From positions 42,456,656-42,520,655 of the forward strand of contig CM064523.1 of NCBI GenBank assembly GCA_032716605.1: 64,000 bases of DNA, written 5' to 3'. The translations under genes were made by a program, and so were the position numbers. Position 1 is the first letter of the stretch, and each line of letters opens with the position of its first letter. The stretch is from Paralithodes platypus (lineage: Eukaryota > Arthropoda > Malacostraca > Decapoda > Lithodidae). The notes beneath the pieces were generated by a model. The model searched no databases, was not told the origin of the DNA, and saw only the letters and a program-made list of their open reading frames with translations. This document shows, one piece after another, positions 10,553-20,587 of the stretch.

Positions 10553-11245
10553 TGTGACTTTGTAAGGGCAACTGTGCAGTATCTAGGATTTGTGGACGGG
10601 AGAGGCCAGGTTTGCCCTCCGCAGAATAAGATACAGGCTATCAATCCGTTCCCTAGACCGACCACCAAGCGGCAGATTATGAGGTTTTTAGGCATGATCG
10701 GGTACTATCGCCGCTTTATTCAAGGATATTCAACTGTGTTAGCACCTCTGACTGACTTATTAGCGAAGGACAAGAAGTTTCGGTGGGCGCCAGAGTGTGA
10801 AAAGGCATTTTCCCTTGTTAAACACCTTTTATGCACTCATCCAATACTCAGGGCCCCAGACTTCGACAGGCCGTTTCAGTTGGCAACTGATGCCAGCGGG
10901 GTTGGGGCTGGTGCCGTCTTGATGCAGACAGACGAAGAGGGCCTGGAACACCCAGTAAGTTTTTTCTCCAAAAAGTTCAGTTCGGCCCAGAAGAATTACT
11001 CAGTGGTGGAGAAAGAATTACTGGCGATCAGGCACTTCGAGGTGTATTTTCCGGCCTATGGACCAGTCGTGGTAGTGTATACTGATCACCACCCTCTTAA
11101 ATTCCTCAATCAGTTTCACAATCGGAATATGAGACTGACACGGTGGTCGTTGATGTTACAGGAGTACAATTTAGACATTCGGCTTATTGCCGGTAGTGAT
11201 AACATGATTGCTGATTGTTTGTCGAGGGTGGAGGATCCGAGTTAG
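10553..11245 (+). CDS. G1 RT connection and RNase H
   Basis: This stays in the same frame as the upstream polyprotein and is separated from it only by the TAG at 10550. It starts CDFVRATVQYLGF, the usual RT thumb motif, then FLGMIGYYRRFI near 10684. The Gypsy RNase H follows: catalytic D in QLATDASGVGAG (near 10876), E in VVEKELLAIRHF (near 11010), D in VYTDHHPLKFL (near 11078) and the end motif SDNMIADCLSR (near 11196). The stop TAG at 11243-11245 is the natural end, matched by the G2 tail. Confidence 0.88.
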   Translation, partial: CDFVRATVQYLGFVDGRGQVCPPQNKIQAINPFPRPTTKRQIMRFLGMIGYYRRFIQGYSTVLAPLTDLLAKDKKFRWAPECEKAFSLVKHLLCTHPILRAPDFDRPFQLATDASGVGAGAVLMQTDEEGLEHPVSFFSKKFSSAQKNYSVVEKELLAIRHFEVYFPAYGPVVVVYTDHHPLKFLNQFHNRNMRLTRWSLMLQEYNLDIRLIAGSDNMIADCLSRVEDPS

Positions 11246-11624
11246 GCTACCACAGGTGTGCGGGTTTGTGTGGAGTAAAATTGGCTTGCCCCTGTAAGTG
11301 CAGCCGCCATAAACATATTAAAAATTAAAATTCTATAAAAACTCTTTCCTTAATAGTTAATAGTTTTTTTAAAAGTATGTTATAGCTAAAGTTCTGAGTC
11401 GAACCTATGCTTCTCTCAGAAGGCTGGGCTAGTAGAAGCTCGCTCTAGGAGCATAGCAGTGTGAATTAATTAAGCTATTGTGTTGGAAGGGGTTGTAATT
11501 TTTTGTTGATGAGAACTGAGCTTTGCCTTCTTTGTTGCGAGGTGATTAGGAGTGACGAGTCTTGTCGGCGTTCTACTTGTCAGGTATGGAGCTCATGGTT
11601 GAGCATCTAATATCTTGGGGGGGG
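11246..11624 (+). other. 3' noncoding region and polypurine tract of G1
   Basis: About 370 bp without a gene. Part of it (GGCTTGCCCCTGTAAGTGC near 11282) is conserved in G2 at 44945. The last eight bases (11617-11624) are all G and touch the 3' LTR: the polypurine tract that primes plus-strand DNA. Confidence 0.75.
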
Positions 11625-13355
11625 TGTGACGCCTGCAGCTTGGCAGAACGCCACGTGGGCTCAACCGCTCGCTTGGCCACTCGCTAGCGCTCGCCAGGGC
11701 AGTGTATTTGGCTACAGTCTATCTACAATGTTGTACTTTCTTTCTTGTGAATCGTCATGTCACAGGCAGTACAGAAGTAGTCTTTATTTTCGCCTGTGAC
11801 AATGCATTGTATTTTATATCATCAGTTGTAAGTTTAATGTATAAGACTGAATGATACAGCTAGAGAGTGTAAGTGAGTAAGTGCAGGAGACAGAGGGTAC
11901 TCGCGGAGGGTTACACGTTGCCTCGGTGACGTCATGCCACGGCCGGGCCCTCTGAGTGGCTGGCCGCCTCACCACCCCCTCCTGCCGCGTCAGGAGCTAG
12001 TTCCCCCGCACTTACCTGCTGCCTTGTGCCTTCCTTGCTCAGAGCTTGCTTGACCAGCATACCCCTAACATATCCCTTGCCACCTGTCCCCGACTTCTAC
12101 CTATAGAGCACTTTCTCTCTCTCTCAACTTCTTACCTCTCATTCTTCCTCTCTATTTAATATCATAACTCCCCTTTGGTTCTGCACGATTTCATATATCG
12201 GCCATCGTATTGTATGCTGAAGCTCTCAGATATTATATGTTTAGTTAGGCATTTTGGAGGGATTACCATTTTGTCTGTAGAGGTTCGATACACTCACTGT
12301 GTCTCCCTGCGTATTCCTTGGCTGTCTGCTGGGCTATTTAATGCTAGACTGGGGTGAGGCTACTTGTGTTGTGATTTCCGATGTGTAACAGGTTTTGGTG
12401 AACCTGTACAATCGCAACGGAGACGTGGGAAGCCTAGGTGGTCTTTCTGACTGTGTACCTTGGGAGTTTAGCACGGTGCTGCGAGTGAGGGCTTTTGCCT
12501 CTGCCACCCAGCACTGTGCTAACTCGTTAGGTTTTGACTTTGAGAGGGTCGCCAGGAGAGAACCAGATATTAGCGATCTGGATCTCTCAAGAGAGCACCC
12601 CATCAATTAACGTAATTTGGCCGCACAGTCTTAAGGACCTCGCTAGGCTACGAGCCGCTTGCTCAGCCATTGTTTCCTAGCCTACGACATCCCAGCTAGA
12701 CTATTAGCCTAGCAGACACCCGTTTAGAATTATAAACTCTTATGTTATGTATGCAGCATTCTTATTCACGTTGACTGTAAGCCTTGGTTGTTGTTGAGTT
12801 GCACAACCTGAGCAGGCTTTTTGAGTTGCCTGACTAAGTACTTCTTTTGTTGTTGGAGATAATACTAGTGTGCATTTATCGTTATTCCCATGTCAGTTAA
12901 CACTGTCTGCTTCTACACTTGTCCTATATTGTCCCTGCTTTATATAACAGTTCAAAATCCGATACGATCATCTTATCCCAGCATCAGACTTTCTTCAGAA
13001 GATTCCTGCTCGATGCTTTGGGACTTTCGTTCACTTTCTTTAGTATAGGAGTGACAGTTCATTATTGTTTAGAGTAACTTTAAATATACCTTCTTCTAGT
13101 TTGCATTAAATCATTAACGTAATTGTATGTTGTTGTGATCAGGCTGTATCAGAGATCATCAGCCTGTAGTAATAGTGCACTTATACCGAGTTATAGGATA
13201 CCCCGTTATTGCAGATTTAACTCTGGAGGGTAGTGTTTTTTTTGTGCGCCGGCATTATAAGTTCGAGGGTTGGATCTAGTGTTACCGTTGTGGCTGTGTG
13301 CCTTTCTAGTCCAATGATTAAGAGCCCTTGTTTTATACGAGCCCCGGTCGTAACA
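11625..13355 (+). repeat. 3' LTR of G1
   Basis: 1731 bp, TGTGACGCC to GTCGTAACA, followed by the ATAG duplication. It is the more complete LTR of the pair: it keeps about 260 bp (around 11805-12064) lost from the 5' copy but lacks 46 bp near 13113. Confidence 0.9.
11927..11934 (+). promoter_or_regulatory. CRE-like site in the G1 3' LTR
   Basis: A perfect TGACGTCA, the consensus for CREB/ATF proteins, in the presumed U3 part. The G3 5' LTR has the same octamer (50395), and the G2-type LTRs have TGACGTAG at the matching place. Function is inferred. Confidence 0.45.
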
Positions 13356-14082
13356 ATAGTTATTTAGTAATTATTCTTAACAGGTGTGAATTCAAATTAT
13401 CTTGAAAGTTATCTCAAAGAGAATAAGCTTGAATAGGCGTGAAGCTTTCAATAGTATTATGTGGAGTAGATACCCTACGTCTTGCCATTACTCAGGGGGT
13501 ATTTAACGCAATTTGCTATGGTTCAACCCATATAGCTACATAGCCATAGTGAACGCCCCCCTTATCTTGGTTACATAACAAGATACCTGATCAAATTGAG
13601 TATAACCTTATAGCAAGGAGTTAAGGGGACATGGGCTGTTTCTCTGGTCATCCTTCTTCCTCAAGCTTACCCCTAATAGTTTTCAGATGTTATGACGTTT
13701 GCTCCATTTTGTTCGTCAATATTTAGACCTTTCGTGCTATTTAGGTGTCGTTTTTTTTCCCCTGGCGAACGATAGTGAGCCTGTAATGTTGGAAGAACCA
13801 TCCTTCGGCCGGGACATTTTTCTACCGAAAAATGTACAAATTAATCTAGAAGGATGTTTTGTTCTAATTTGATGGAGGTCTAGGGAGGAAACTAGAACAA
13901 TAATTAATACATGCAAAAATCGCCCAAAAAGTGAACCATCCCCCCCTAGAGCCCGACGCGCCAACCCGCCAACAGCACTTCGCTCTAGCTGCTCGAAATT
14001 TGACCATAACTTGAGTAGTCCATTACTCATCCCCTTATTTGTTTGCATGAACTGTAGCTAAGCTCTAGCTTAACTGCCCTGT
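13356..14082. other. Noncoding stretch with a repeat copy
   Basis: No gene recognised. 13356-13620 appears unique. 13621-13905 is a copy of the left part of the insertion at 1014. The remainder is unremarkable. Confidence 0.5.
13621..13905 (+). mobile_element. Second copy of the 1014-type TTAA element, left part
   Basis: Starts TTAAGGGGA and aligns with 1014-1335 through shared words such as CCTTCGGCCGGGACATTTTT. The TTAA start is in the same place as in the first copy, which supports it as a true terminus. The right end could not be placed. Confidence 0.65.
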
Positions 14083-14470
14083 AGTTGCTTTGCATGTAAT
14101 TTTGCTGTGTTTTTGACTGATAAATGTTTGTTTATCGAGACTGCTTTTGTTTACATTTGTACCGGTTAGTGACGACCGACGCTCTAAAGTAAACAAACTA
14201 CTTGCTTGTTTCATATTATAAAGTTCTAGCACTTATTGTAGATATTTTAGCCCTCACTGTAGTTAAGTGCTTAGCAAACCACCCAGTAGTTATCTTGCAT
14301 GACATTGTACTGTAGTTTTGACTGATAAACTTTTGTTTTTCAAAATTCTATTTGTCAAGTTAGTAGAGACGCCGCCGATACCAGCGCCACCTGTGTACGC
14401 ATAAACAAACACTCTTCTTGTATTTTATATATCAAAGTCTAGCCAATACTGTACTTGGTTGAACTTCTTA
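14083..14470 (+). repeat. Degenerate tandem duplication, about 200-bp units
   Basis: Two imperfect units in direct order. Each has GTAGTT, then TTGCATG, then TTGACTGATAAA, then AAACAAAC and a TATATTA-like stretch (14083-14278 and 14289-14470). It lies upstream of the CR1 ORF1 and could be part of its 5' region; this is uncertain. Confidence 0.5.
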
Positions 14471-14689
14471 TCTTGGTTATCTATATAAATCGCACACACT
14501 AACATTTGTCAAGATAGTTTTAATATTGGGTTAGAATAATTTAGTTACTGTAATACTTTTTGATAGCCTATTTATTAATCGCATTTCAGATACTTGTCAC
14601 CCTATTAATAGGCCTCTCACACTCTTGCCAGGGATATTACTAACTCCATTATTATTATTATTGTGTCGACCACTGTATAAACTAATATA

Positions 14690-15470
14690 CAGGCTTTAGC
14701 CTAACTGTGTCATACTGCTAACATAATTTTATTTTTATTTTCTGGCATAAAATTGTGTTCTATTGCTAACATTTTCTTTCTGTGATTTACAGGCATTAAT
14801 TGTACCATATTGCTAACCAATATTTTTGTTACTGTACTGTATACTGCTTTCCAGTTTTCTCACTAGGCTAAATTAACCCTCTCCCACTTTTTTTTCCCAC
14901 TACATTTTGTAACAAATTACTAGTCCATTTGCAATTTTCAGGCTTTAACTGTGTCATACTGCTAACATCAATTTTTGTTTTATTTTCAGGCATAAATTGT
15001 GTTCTATTGCTAACATATTTGTTGTAATTTACAGGCATAATATTATTTTTGTGATTAACATTCTTTTTGTGATTTACAGGCATTAATTGTACCATTTTGC
15101 TAACAAATACTTGTTGTTACTGTACTGTATACTGTTTTCCAGTTTTCTCACTAGGCTACATTAACCCTCTCCCACTTTTTGGTTTTTTTCCAGTAAATTG
15201 TGTAACAAATTTCTAGTCCGTTGTGATTTTCAGGCTTTAACTGTGTCATACTGCTAACATAATTTTTTGTTTTATTTTCAGGCATAAATTGTGTTCTATT
15301 GCTAACATATTTTTTGTGATTTACAGGCATATTAATTTTATCATATTGCTAAAAACAAATTGTGATTTTCAGGAATTAATTGTATCACATTGCTAACATA
15401 AATTTTTGTGATTTTCAGGCTTTAATTGTACCATTTTGCTAACATAAATTTGTGCAATTTTCAGGCATAT
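14690..15470 (+). repeat. Tandem array of branch-point/polypyrimidine/AG units before CR1 ORF1
   Basis: About twelve short units, most reading TTGCTAAC or CTGCTAAC, then 15-25 T-rich bases, then TTTTCAGGC or TTTACAGGC. Clear CAG ends are near 14791, 14852, 14989, 15034, 15079, 15141, 15281, 15327, 15372, 15418 and 15464; the first unit has CTGG instead. Units sit inside a larger repeat: GGCTTTA restarts at 14692, 14941 and 15233 (periods 249 and 292). The array ends about 20 bp before the ORF1 ATG. Each unit has the parts of a 3' splice site in order. Its role, if any, is unknown. Confidence 0.75.
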
Positions 15471-15485
15471 TGTGATTATATCGTC

Positions 15486-16475
15486 ATGGCGCCGCAACGA
15501 ACCTGCACGAGTTGTTCCGGTAAATTTGGCCCTACCATGTTTGTTGATACTGATATCCAAATTTGTAGATTTTGCCAGCTCCGAGAGAAGATTGCGGATG
15601 AATTGAATGCAGCTCACCGCAAGATCGATGCCCTGACTACGAAGCTTGAATACCTTCAAGAATTTGCCACACTCAACGTAGGAGTGCCCTCGGCCCAAGA
15701 AACCACTACGATGTCAACCGCCATTCCAGTGCATACAGTACCGGTACCCACACCAGCAGCTACCTTAGATGTTGCAGAAAATAATAATGACTCTACTCTC
15801 ACTCCCCCCCAGGACAACTTTCAGTTAGTGAGCAACAATGTGCATCCCAGTTCCAGTACCAGGAAGGTCATCCCGACAACATGCCAAAACCGCTTCAAAA
15901 TTCTTGCTATTGACGAGGAAGAGGAAACGGAAGAAGTTCGGCTTGTGGGCGACTCCATGGTCCGTGGCCAATTAACCGAGTTCTGCGCCAGGGCACCCAG
16001 GACCAGAAAGCGATTCTGTATCCCAGGTGGCGGCGTGGACGACATTGTTGCGGCTGTGGAAGAGGTTTCCAGGCTCGCCCCCGCAAGCACTACGTACGTC
16101 ATCCACGTTGGATCTAACGATGTCCAACGGACGCGGTCAGAGGAACTACTTTGCAAGTAACGGCGGCTGATCAGGTCCTTCAAGGAAAAATCTAATAGAA
16201 TCTTAATTTCAGGAATTGTTCCCCGGATTGATGTAGAAAACCGATTCTATAACATAGCTACCAGTACAAATCGTCGACTAGCCAAACTCTGCAGGGAGGA
16301 GGACATCGGCTTTGTCGACACGTGGGATAATTTTTACTATGATAAATCTTTGTTTTCAGGAGATGGTGTACATCTCAATGAAGTAGGAGCTGCACGTCTT
16401 GGTCGTCTGCTGAACGATGCAGTCAAGGATTTCCGTTCAAAAAACGGGGTCAACCCGGGGTATCCGGGGGTATAA
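15486..16475 (+). pseudogene. CR1-like LINE copy 1, ORF1 (zinc motif, coiled coil, esterase)
   Basis: ORF1 proteins of CR1-type LINEs bind element RNA. The ATG at 15486 starts MAPQRTCTSCSGKFG with a CxxC and a second CRFC pair (zinc-ribbon-like). A leucine-spaced helix (IADELNAAHRKIDALTTKLE) likely forms a coiled coil, then a Pro/Thr-rich linker. The C-terminal half is an SGNH esterase: VGDSMVRG (near 15946) and HVGSNDV (near 16103), and after a TAA at 16158-16160 the frame goes on to GDGVHLNEVGAARLGRLL (near 16361) with the catalytic His. One premature stop breaks an otherwise open frame that ends at 16473-16475. The second copy at 33360-34401 has the same layout. Confidence 0.85.
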
Positions 16476-17202
16476 TCGGCATTACAGAATCTTGGTTAAA
16501 TACGGAAGACAGAGACTTTTTAGCCGAATATACGCTTCCTGGTTATACAATGTTTGAGAAAAGTCGGATCAATAGAAATGGAGGAGGAGTTCTGTTTTTT
16601 ATAAAGGAAAGTCTTAATCCCGTCTTAATGTCAAAACCTCAAATTGCGAATATAGACATATCTTACGTACTATTCAAAAATAATCGAGGAACTAAAATAA
16701 CACTAGCTTTATTATACAGACCCCCAGCTCAATCAGTGCAAACTGACAGTGAAATTTATGAACAAATTGCAGAAATAACTAACATACAAGGTACCGTAAT
16801 TCTTGGCGATTTCAACTTACCCGTGACTAAATGGGGCGATATTCTTACTTCACACTCTGGACACGACCTCTATGCTAACTTGCAAGAGAGTTCACTTTTT
16901 CAATTTGTACAATCTCCGACCCGTGGTAATAATGTGCTTGACCTTGTACTCGCAACTAAAGAAGAATTAATAGAGAATTTGAATGTTGGTGATGAATTCA
17001 GTAACAGCGACCATCGTACGATAACTTTCACTTTAAAGTTTACTAGTAACAAATCAAATAGCAGCATTGAGAAAGTCCCTAATTTCAAGAAAGCAAATTT
17101 TCATAAACTTAAATCAAAGCTTAAAGAAACTGACTGGAGCTTTCTGACTAACAATAACGACATAAATACATCTTGGGAGTGTTTCACAACCACTTACCTT
17201 AA
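16472..17202 (+). pseudogene. CR1-like LINE copy 1, endonuclease part of ORF2
   Basis: An apurinic-type endonuclease would nick target DNA for reverse transcription. The frame starts IIGITESWLNTEDRDF right after ORF1. About 50 N-terminal residues present in the other copy (YANARSIRNKFSDLEELV) are absent, so the enzyme is incomplete. Visible motifs are NRNGGGVLFFI, ILGDFNLPVTKWGD (near 16800), LDLVLAT and SDHRTITF (near 17007, catalytic SDH). A TTAA MITE interrupts it at 17199. Confidence 0.85.
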
Positions 17203-17687
17203 CCCCTAATTATCGGGGCGCAACATAAGTCGAGTATAATAAATCTGGACTATCTGGCGGCGCTCGACATAGGTCGTGTGGCAATTTCAGCACGTAATGT
17301 TGCTGAGAGAGAGAGAGACAAGTGGTGGCAGGAGAGTAGCGAGCGTATGACTGCTCCAGACCACCGCGGCGAACCTACTGACACGAATCCCACCTCCTCC
17401 CTCCCTCTCTCACTCGCGATATACGGAATTGTATGGGGAAAGTGCCGAATTACATGCTTTTTGCACTCGCGTTGCGCGGTTGTTGCAAGAAAACTAGCCA
17501 TCATAAAAGGATCGTTATGGTGTCATTGGAAAGCTCTGTTTATGCCCTTTCAGGGATAGATACTTGTTTTACGCTCTGGGTCTTATTTAGGCATGAATAT
17601 GATCACGTAAACAGCCCTATTTTGGCTAAAAACACCCCGCTGGTGGCTACATATTATATACCGCCTAGGCCGCTCGTAAGGTGTTAA
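17199..17687 (+). mobile_element. TTAA MITE, family T1, copy b, inside the CR1 ORF2
   Basis: 481 bp between TTAA copies at 17199-17202 and 17684-17687. Removing the MITE and one TTAA joins TYL-K-AVQDC in frame, matching TYLKEVQDC of the other CR1 copy (near 32320, minus strand). That gives an exact empty site. Starts TTAACCCCTAATTATCGG and ends CGCTCGTAAGGTGTTAA. No transposase. Confidence 0.9.
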
Positions 17688-19520
17688 GGCAGTGCAAGAC
17701 TGCATACCATCGAAAATACGGTGTCCAGGCCATAATGATAAGCCCAAATGGTGGAATAAAGATATTTCAGACTGTCTGCTTGCTAAAAAATTTGCTAATG
17801 ATAGATTAAAATCCTCACAAAATGACGAAGAACGGGTGAAATTTGTAGAGCTACGATGCAAAGCCAAAAAGTTAATTAAGCAAAGTAAAAAGACCCTGGA
17901 GTTACATGTTGCGAATCAAAGTAAAACAAACCCGAAAGAATTCTATAGTTATATCAGAAAGAAAAAAGTAGTTACTTCAACTGTTGGACCGTTAGTCGAT
18001 GAAAATGGAGAATACACCAAAGACGAAGTACAAATGAGTAATGCCCTCAATACCTTCTTTGCATCAGTTTTTACAACCGAAGACCTCAGTGATATCCCTA
18101 CACCATCGCCGATTCAGATTGATAATTTAGATGTTCTAAGCAATATCACCGTTACAGAGAGAGAAGTATTGAATTGTTTAGATAAACTCAAGGTAAATAA
18201 AACGCCTGGACCTGATAAAATCTCGCCTAGAGTTCTAAAGGAAGCTAAGGATGAGCTCTCCAAACCAATGACATTGTTATTCAATGAATCCTTACAGTCT
18301 GGGACTATGCCTGATCAGTGGAAGCTAGCCAACGTAAAACACCGATATTAAAAAAAGGCAGCAAATCCCTACCCAGTAACTATCGTCCAATTAGCTTAAC
18401 CTCAATTGTATGTAAAATGCTAGAAACGGTCATAAGAGACAGACTCGTAAATCACTTAGAGGCAAATAACTTACTTAAAGATAGTCAACACGGCTTTCGT
18501 AAAAAACGTTCCTGTTTAACAAACCTCTTAGACTTCTTCCACGATATCCTCAACCTCTACGATGAGAGTAAAGCTGTAGATATTATATTCCTTGATTTTC
18601 AAAAGGCCTTTGACAAAGTTCCCCACAAACGTTTACTGCTAAAACTAAAAGCGCATGGAATACAAGACGGTGTGTTGAAATGGATAGAAAATTGGCTCAG
18701 CGACAGAAAGCAAAGAATAGTCATAAACGGTAAGGCATCTAAATGGACCAATGTAAGTAGCGGGGTACCCCAGGGATCGGTACTAGGACCAATTCTCTTT
18801 CTAATTTACATCAACGACATAGATGAGGGTCTCACCTGTACAATCTCAAAATTTGCTGACGATACAAAAATTGCAAATAGCGTACTCTCAAAAGAACAAG
18901 TTGACGATATGCAACACAATCTAGATAAATTGTCATGTTGGGCCCGAATTTGGCAAATGAGTTTCAATGCGGATAAATGTAAAGTACTACATATCGGATA
19001 CCTAAATGAGAAAGCAAACTATTCGATAAATGGCACTCAGCTTAAGAATGTAAACAGAGAAACCGATCTGGGAGTAACAATATCGAGTAACCTAAAACCG
19101 AGTCAACAATGTTCAGAAGTTGTTAAGAAGGCAAACAAAATAATTGGCTTTATAGGCAGGTCATTTGAGCATAAATCCAAAGAAGTTATCCTAACCCTTT
19201 ACAATTCCTTAGTCCGCCCTCTTCTGGAATACTGCGTTCAATCCTGGTGCCCTTATTACCAAAAAGATATAAACAAGCTAGAACGAGTTCAACGTAGAGT
19301 TACCAAAATGATACCTAGCCTAAAGAACAAACCATACGAAGAGCGTCTTAGAGAATTAAATCTATTTCCTTTACCCCAGCACAGATTAAGAGGTGACTTA
19401 ATTCAAGTGTTCAAAATCATCAAAGGCATCGACAATATGAACTGTAGTAAGTACTTCACTATCGACCAATCTAATTACACGCGGGAAAACGGTTGCAAAA
19501 TTATTGGTAAATCTTTTAAC
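17688..19520 (+). pseudogene. CR1-like LINE copy 1, reverse transcriptase part of ORF2
   Basis: Continues ORF2 after the MITE. First frame to 18351, then a shift near 18340 (one extra A beside AACGTAAAACACC, compared with the other copy), then open to 19541. RT motifs: PGPDKISPRVLKEA near 18208, NYRPISLTSIVCKMLE near 18375, FLDFQKAFDKVPH near 18588, SSGVPQGSVLGPILF near 18756, FADDTKIA near 18850 (catalytic loop) and LGVTISSNLKPS near 19065. The match to the other copy stops at KSFN (near 19520), about 60 residues before the normal end, where LTR-like sequence of the BEL element begins. Confidence 0.87.
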
Positions 19521-19526
19521 TACTTA

Positions 19527-19644
19527 CGTATCTTTCCGTAGTCTTAAGTTGAACGCTTCCATAACCTTGGTCGAACGTTCCATGATTGGGTAGAATATAT
19601 TATTCTATAGTTGTATATGGGAAAGTATTGTAGGATTATAATTC

Positions 19645-19706
<62 letters not shown>

Positions 19707-20133
19707 ATTTAAGATTGTTCATAAGTATCTCATTGTAAAAAAAGATGGGATACATTTTCCATGTTATGCGCATGCGCGGTATGTCACGACAGAGAAACAT
19801 AACGCGCTCACTCACTCTCCAACCAACCTCCGTCCCAGCTGCACACGCTAAGCCTTCTTCCTATAGTTACTTCACCAGGTGTTTTCGCTTCACTTTCATC
19901 TCATATTCCATATAGTCAATACATCATCATCTTTGTTAGTTAACACAAATTTAACGTAAATAGCTAGCCTATCGTAGCCTCTTTTCATACGCTGTTTACC
20001 TTACTAACCACTTCAAGTCATCTAGCCTATTTTCCGCCATCCTCCAATCACCAGCTGAGTTCATCAAAGGGTAATTATTCTATATGGTTAATAAATTAAT
20101 AATATACAGTCCACTTATCTAAATTAGCCATAT
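19527..20133 (+). repeat. 5' LTR of the BEL/Pao element
   Basis: About 600 bp starting TTACGTATCTTTCCGTAG, repeated at 26905-27487. It ends in AAATTAGCCATATA before the internal region. The start is not TG, and the copy may have lost its true 5' end when it joined the CR1 remnant. It contains the AT microsatellite at 19649-19701. Confidence 0.75.
19649..19701. repeat. (AT)n microsatellite
   Basis: About 26 AT units. The matching tract in the 3' LTR (near 27031-27052) is less than half as long, so the tract has changed length since insertion. Confidence 0.9.
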
Positions 20134-20142
20134 AATTGGTCC

Positions 20143-20587
20143 TTAACCCGTACAGCCCCAGCGACGCGTCTGACGCGTCGGCGATGTATGTAATGCACAG
20201 CCCCAGCGACGCATCTGATGAGTCACCCTAATTGCTCCGACCGTAACCTTAGGTGTAGCCACTCGAGAGGGCTCAGATTTGTATGGGAACTGTGTACGTA
20301 TCCCACGCAACCGTGCCGATGGTTGAAAACTCCCAAAGTCCACGTGCGTGCGCGTGAGCGCGCAATAACCTGGTTTTTTGGGGTAATTGCCTTCAATTTT
20401 TTACTCTTGTAAAATACGTTTTCGGGGGCTCTGTAGGACCATTCTTTAAGCTTTTTGAGGGTTTTTCGTGGTTTTTCCTTCATTCCTAACCCATTCGCTA
20501 TTGTTTCTGGAATAAAACAATTTTTTGAAAACCGGCCGGGTTCTGGTGAACAAACATTACAAAACTAGCCGGGGCTCCACGGGTTAA
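20143..20587. mobile_element. TTAA MITE, family T2, in the BEL leader
   Basis: 445 bp bounded by TTAA (20143-20146 and 20584-20587). The ends are inverted repeats: TTAACCCGTACAGCCCC on the left and, on the minus strand, TTAACCCGTGGAGCCCC on the right (15 of 17 match). It contains two short direct repeats CAGCCCCAGCGACGC. A related but diverged copy begins at 47931. No coding capacity. Confidence 0.85.

Larger units (their letters stand above)
4393..13355 (+). mobile_element. Complete Gypsy LTR retrotransposon G1 (Gmr1-like)
   Basis: A full element: 5' LTR, primer site, gag-pol, polypurine tract and 3' LTR. Both LTRs start TGTGACGCC and end GTCGTAACA, and the element is bounded by the 4-bp duplication ATAG (4389-4392 and 13356-13359). 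Domain order is Gag, CCHC knuckle, protease, integrase, RT, RNase H. Integrase before RT is Copia-like order, but the proteins are Gypsy-like, which is the hallmark of the Gmr1 group. No env frame was seen. The coding region has one duplication frameshift (6793-6841) and one nonsense codon (10550). Confidence 0.9.

Noticed and set aside
14690..15470. Reading the short repeats as a CRISPR array
   Set aside because: Units are degenerate, nested in a larger repeat, lack unique spacers of constant length, and the setting is eukaryotic.
17278..17687. Overlapping frames in all T1 MITEs that look like small conserved proteins
   Set aside because: They follow the DNA similarity of the MITE, differ in length and frame between copies, and hold no known motif.
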